Assembly (NCBI RefSeq): GCF_011250515.1
Contig: NZ_JAANOP010000002.1
Coordinates: 372,001 to 436,000 of the forward strand
Origin: Aquirufa ecclesiirivi
GTDB taxonomy: Bacteria; Bacteroidota; Bacteroidia; Cytophagales; Spirosomataceae
Direction of reading: 5' to 3'
Length of the DNA stretch: 64,000 nucleotides
Shown: positions 62,497-64,000 of the stretch, piece after piece
Layout: every line of letters begins with the position of its first letter
Numbering within the stretch: the first letter of the stretch is position 1
The notes under the pieces: model-generated
The model's database searches: none
Seen by the model: the letters and a program-made list of their open reading frames with translations, nothing else
What the model was told of the DNA's origin: nothing
Translations under genes and position numbers: made by a program

Positions 62497-63654
62497 ATGG
62501 CTCAAAAAAGAGATTATTACGAGGTATTGGGAGTAGCTAAAACAGCTTCTGAGGAGGAGATTAAGAAGGCCTATCGTAAGATGGCCATTAAATACCATCC
62601 AGATAAAAACCCTGATAATAAAGAAGCAGAAGAAAAATTCAAAGAAGCAGCTGAAGCCTATGAAGTTTTAAGCAATGCCCAGAAAAAAGCTCAGTATGAC
62701 CGATTTGGACATGCCGGTATGGGTGGAGCTGCTAGTGGAGGATTCAATGGTGGGAATATGAACATGGAAGATATCTTCTCTCAATTTGGAGATATCTTTG
62801 GCGATGAAAGCCCATTTGGAAACTTTTTCTCTGGAGGCCGAGGTGGTGGAGGAAGACGCCAGCGCAAAGGTTCAGACCTACGCATTAAGCTCAAGCTGAA
62901 TTTAGAAGAGATTGCCAATGGTGTAGAGAAAAAAATCAAAGTTAAACGCCATGTAGCCTGTAAAACTTGCTCTGGAAACGGCTCTAAAAATGGTACCGAT
63001 TTAAAGACTTGTCAAACTTGTCAAGGTTCTGGTCAAGTTCGTCGCGTACAACAAACCATGTTAGGTCAAATGGTGACTTCATCTACCTGCCCTACGTGTA
63101 GTGGTGAAGGTAAAAGTGTTGGAGCTAAATGCGATGTATGTTTTGGTGAAGGCCGTGTTTTGGAAGAAGAAATCATTCCAATCAAAATTCCTGCTGGTGT
63201 ATCCAACGATATGCAGCTATCCATGAATGGAAAAGGAAATGTTCCTCCTCGGGGTGGAGTTGCGGGTGATTTATTAATTGTGATTGAAGAGGAAGCCCAT
63301 GAAGTTTTACACCGAGATGGAAATAATATCATATTTGATTTATACGTCAGCTTTGCTGATGCCGCTTTAGGTACCTCAGTAGAGGTTCCGACGATCGGTG
63401 GTAAAGCCAAAATCAATTTAGAGGCAGGAACTCAAAGTGGTAAAATTCTTCGCTTAAAAGGCAAAGGAATTAAAGAGTTGAATGGATATCATGTAGGCGA
63501 CCAATTAGTTCACGTGAATATTTGGACACCCAAACAATTGACCAAAGAAGAAACCGAAATTTTAGAGAAATTAAGAAGTTCGGAAAACTTTACTCCTCAA
63601 CCAGGAAAATCGGACAAAGGTTTCTTCCACAAGGTTCGAGATATGTTCAGTTAG
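62497..63654 (+). CDS. dnaJ: Chaperone protein DnaJ
   Basis: This is the Hsp40 co-chaperone that delivers substrates to DnaK. The 385-residue type I protein has the J domain (about 5-70, HPD at 34-36), a Gly-rich linker (about 77-125, [12 protein letters not shown]), four zinc-finger repeats [24 protein letters not shown] and CDVCFGEG (about 150-225), and two C-terminal substrate-binding domains. The length and layout are normal. It forms an operon with grpE. Confidence 0.98.
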   Translation: MAQKRDYYEVLGVAKTASEEEIKKAYRKMAIKYHPDKNPDNKEAEEKFKEAAEAYEVLSNAQKKAQYDRFGHAGMGGAASGGFNGGNMNMEDIFSQFGDIFGDESPFGNFFSGGRGGGGRRQRKGSDLRIKLKLNLEEIANGVEKKIKVKRHVACKTCSGNGSKNGTDLKTCQTCQGSGQVRRVQQTMLGQMVTSSTCPTCSGEGKSVGAKCDVCFGEGRVLEEEIIPIKIPAGVSNDMQLSMNGKGNVPPRGGVAGDLLIVIEEEAHEVLHRDGNNIIFDLYVSFADAALGTSVEVPTIGGKAKINLEAGTQSGKILRLKGKGIKELNGYHVGDQLVHVNIWTPKQLTKEETEILEKLRSSENFTPQPGKSDKGFFHKVRDMFS

Positions 63655-63674
63655 ATATAACTTAATAGGTATTA

Positions 63675-63714
63675 AAACAAAGAAAGGCTTGATCACTCAA
63701 GCCTTTCTTTGTTT
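63675..63714. terminator. Intrinsic terminator after dnaJ
   Basis: AAACAAAGAAAGGCTTGA and TCAAGCCTTTCTTTGTTT form a perfect 18-bp stem with a 4-base loop. The A- and T-rich outer arms suit a terminator in either direction, for dnaJ and for the opposing partial gene. Confidence 0.88.
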
Positions 63715-63734
63715 GATAGCCTTCAATCATCATT

Positions 63735-64000
63735 TTACCCATTGATACGGGTAATCTGCTTATTGAATATTTCTTCCAATTCCTTGTACTTCGCAGGATT
63801 AACTTTTGATTCCTTAAAAGCAGAAACAATCAAATTCATCTCATAGAATGCGATCTGTATATCCCGATCATGTGAACGAATATTGTCCTCAGAGAAGTAA
63901 AAATCAATCGCCTTAGAATTTCGCTTAATAATGGTATTCGCCATACTCAAGGCTTTAGCTTCATCACCAATCTCTAAATACAAACCAACTGAGCTAGCCG
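63735..64000 (-). CDS. C-terminal part of a membrane-associated protein, probably DUF2723 family
   Basis: The frame runs in from the window edge and ends in TAA. The last 88 or so residues are helical: GLYLEIGDEAKALSMANTI, AFYEMNLIVSAFKESK and KYKELEEIFNKQI. The spacing resembles the TPR-like tail of Bacteroidota DUF2723 proteins, which have a large N-terminal multi-TM part. That part is outside the window, so the identity is tentative. It is opposed to dnaJ across a shared terminator. Confidence 0.4.
   Translation of the reverse strand, partial: ASSVGLYLEIGDEAKALSMANTIIKRNSKAIDFYFSEDNIRSHDRDIQIAFYEMNLIVSAFKESKVNPAKYKELEEIFNKQITRING

Noticed and set aside
1-64000. Insertion sequences, prophage or integrative elements
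   Set aside because: No transposase, integrase, phage structural gene or long terminal repeat was seen on either strand.

Overview
The window looks like chromosomal DNA from a Bacteroidota bacterium, most probably a Cytophagales relative. This is inferred from gene families typical of the phylum (Porin_10 porin, hybrid two-component regulator with Reg_prop/Y_Y_Y sensor, DUF4105 protein), from AT-rich DNA with weak Shine-Dalgarno sites, from several TAnnTTTG promoter elements, and from a tmRNA tag that starts with Gly and ends AMAA. Most of the window is housekeeping. I see no insertion sequence, integrase, prophage, CRISPR array or rRNA.

Region by region: 1-7.4 kb holds the end of pyrE, dprA, a MerR regulator, alaS, a pabB/pabC-like pair for p-aminobenzoate, and a RecD-like helicase. 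7.4-12 kb is a MarR regulator divergent from an EmrA/EmrB/TolC-type drug efflux operon, with a palindromic operator candidate between them. 12-14.2 kb has alanine dehydrogenase with a terminator-like leader hairpin, a divergent Lrp regulator, and the tmRNA gene. 14.5-19.4 kb carries a secreted S10 peptidase, a DUF1080 protein, a membrane protein of unknown role, and rhaM with a GH105 hydrolase. 19.4-24.3 kb is ltaE, DUF4105, rsmI, tRNA-Ser(UGA), an unusually short miaA, and an unrecognised protein whose C-terminal half resembles the Mom/GNAT-like fold.

24.3-30.5 kb has kduI with a two-domain GH105 protein (uronate and rhamnogalacturonan breakdown), opposed by a GH20 hexosaminidase, an esterase and a secreted nuclease. 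30.5-36.2 kb has amt and PII, a CrtA-like carotenoid oxygenase, a VOC protein, an orphan RhuM protein, mnmE and an SCP2 protein. 36.2-41.5 kb is an AddB-like nuclease with a GMC dehydrogenase and its Tat-exported small subunit. 41.6-50.5 kb carries a porin, lpxK, menC, an acidic hypothetical, hemF, a class A penicillin-binding protein and a degenerate TrpF-like barrel. 50.6-64 kb has mnmA, a secreted phosphoesterase, an AraC regulator, a hybrid two-component regulator in one operon with a zinc phospholipase C-like protein and a YfcE-type phosphoesterase, a GntR regulator, queG, grpE-dnaJ with a nearly leaderless promoter, and the 3' end of a probable DUF2723 gene.

Two themes recur. The first is tRNA and translation quality control: alaS, miaA, mnmE, mnmA, queG, rsmI and ssrA. 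The second is plant-polysaccharide sugar processing: two GH105 proteins, kduI and rhaM, in two loci about 5 kb apart with no SusC/SusD pair in view. The most unusual item is the trio of Mom-like protein, short MiaA and a tRNA-Ser that carries the MiaA recognition bases. All functional calls come from reading the sequence; no database search was run.
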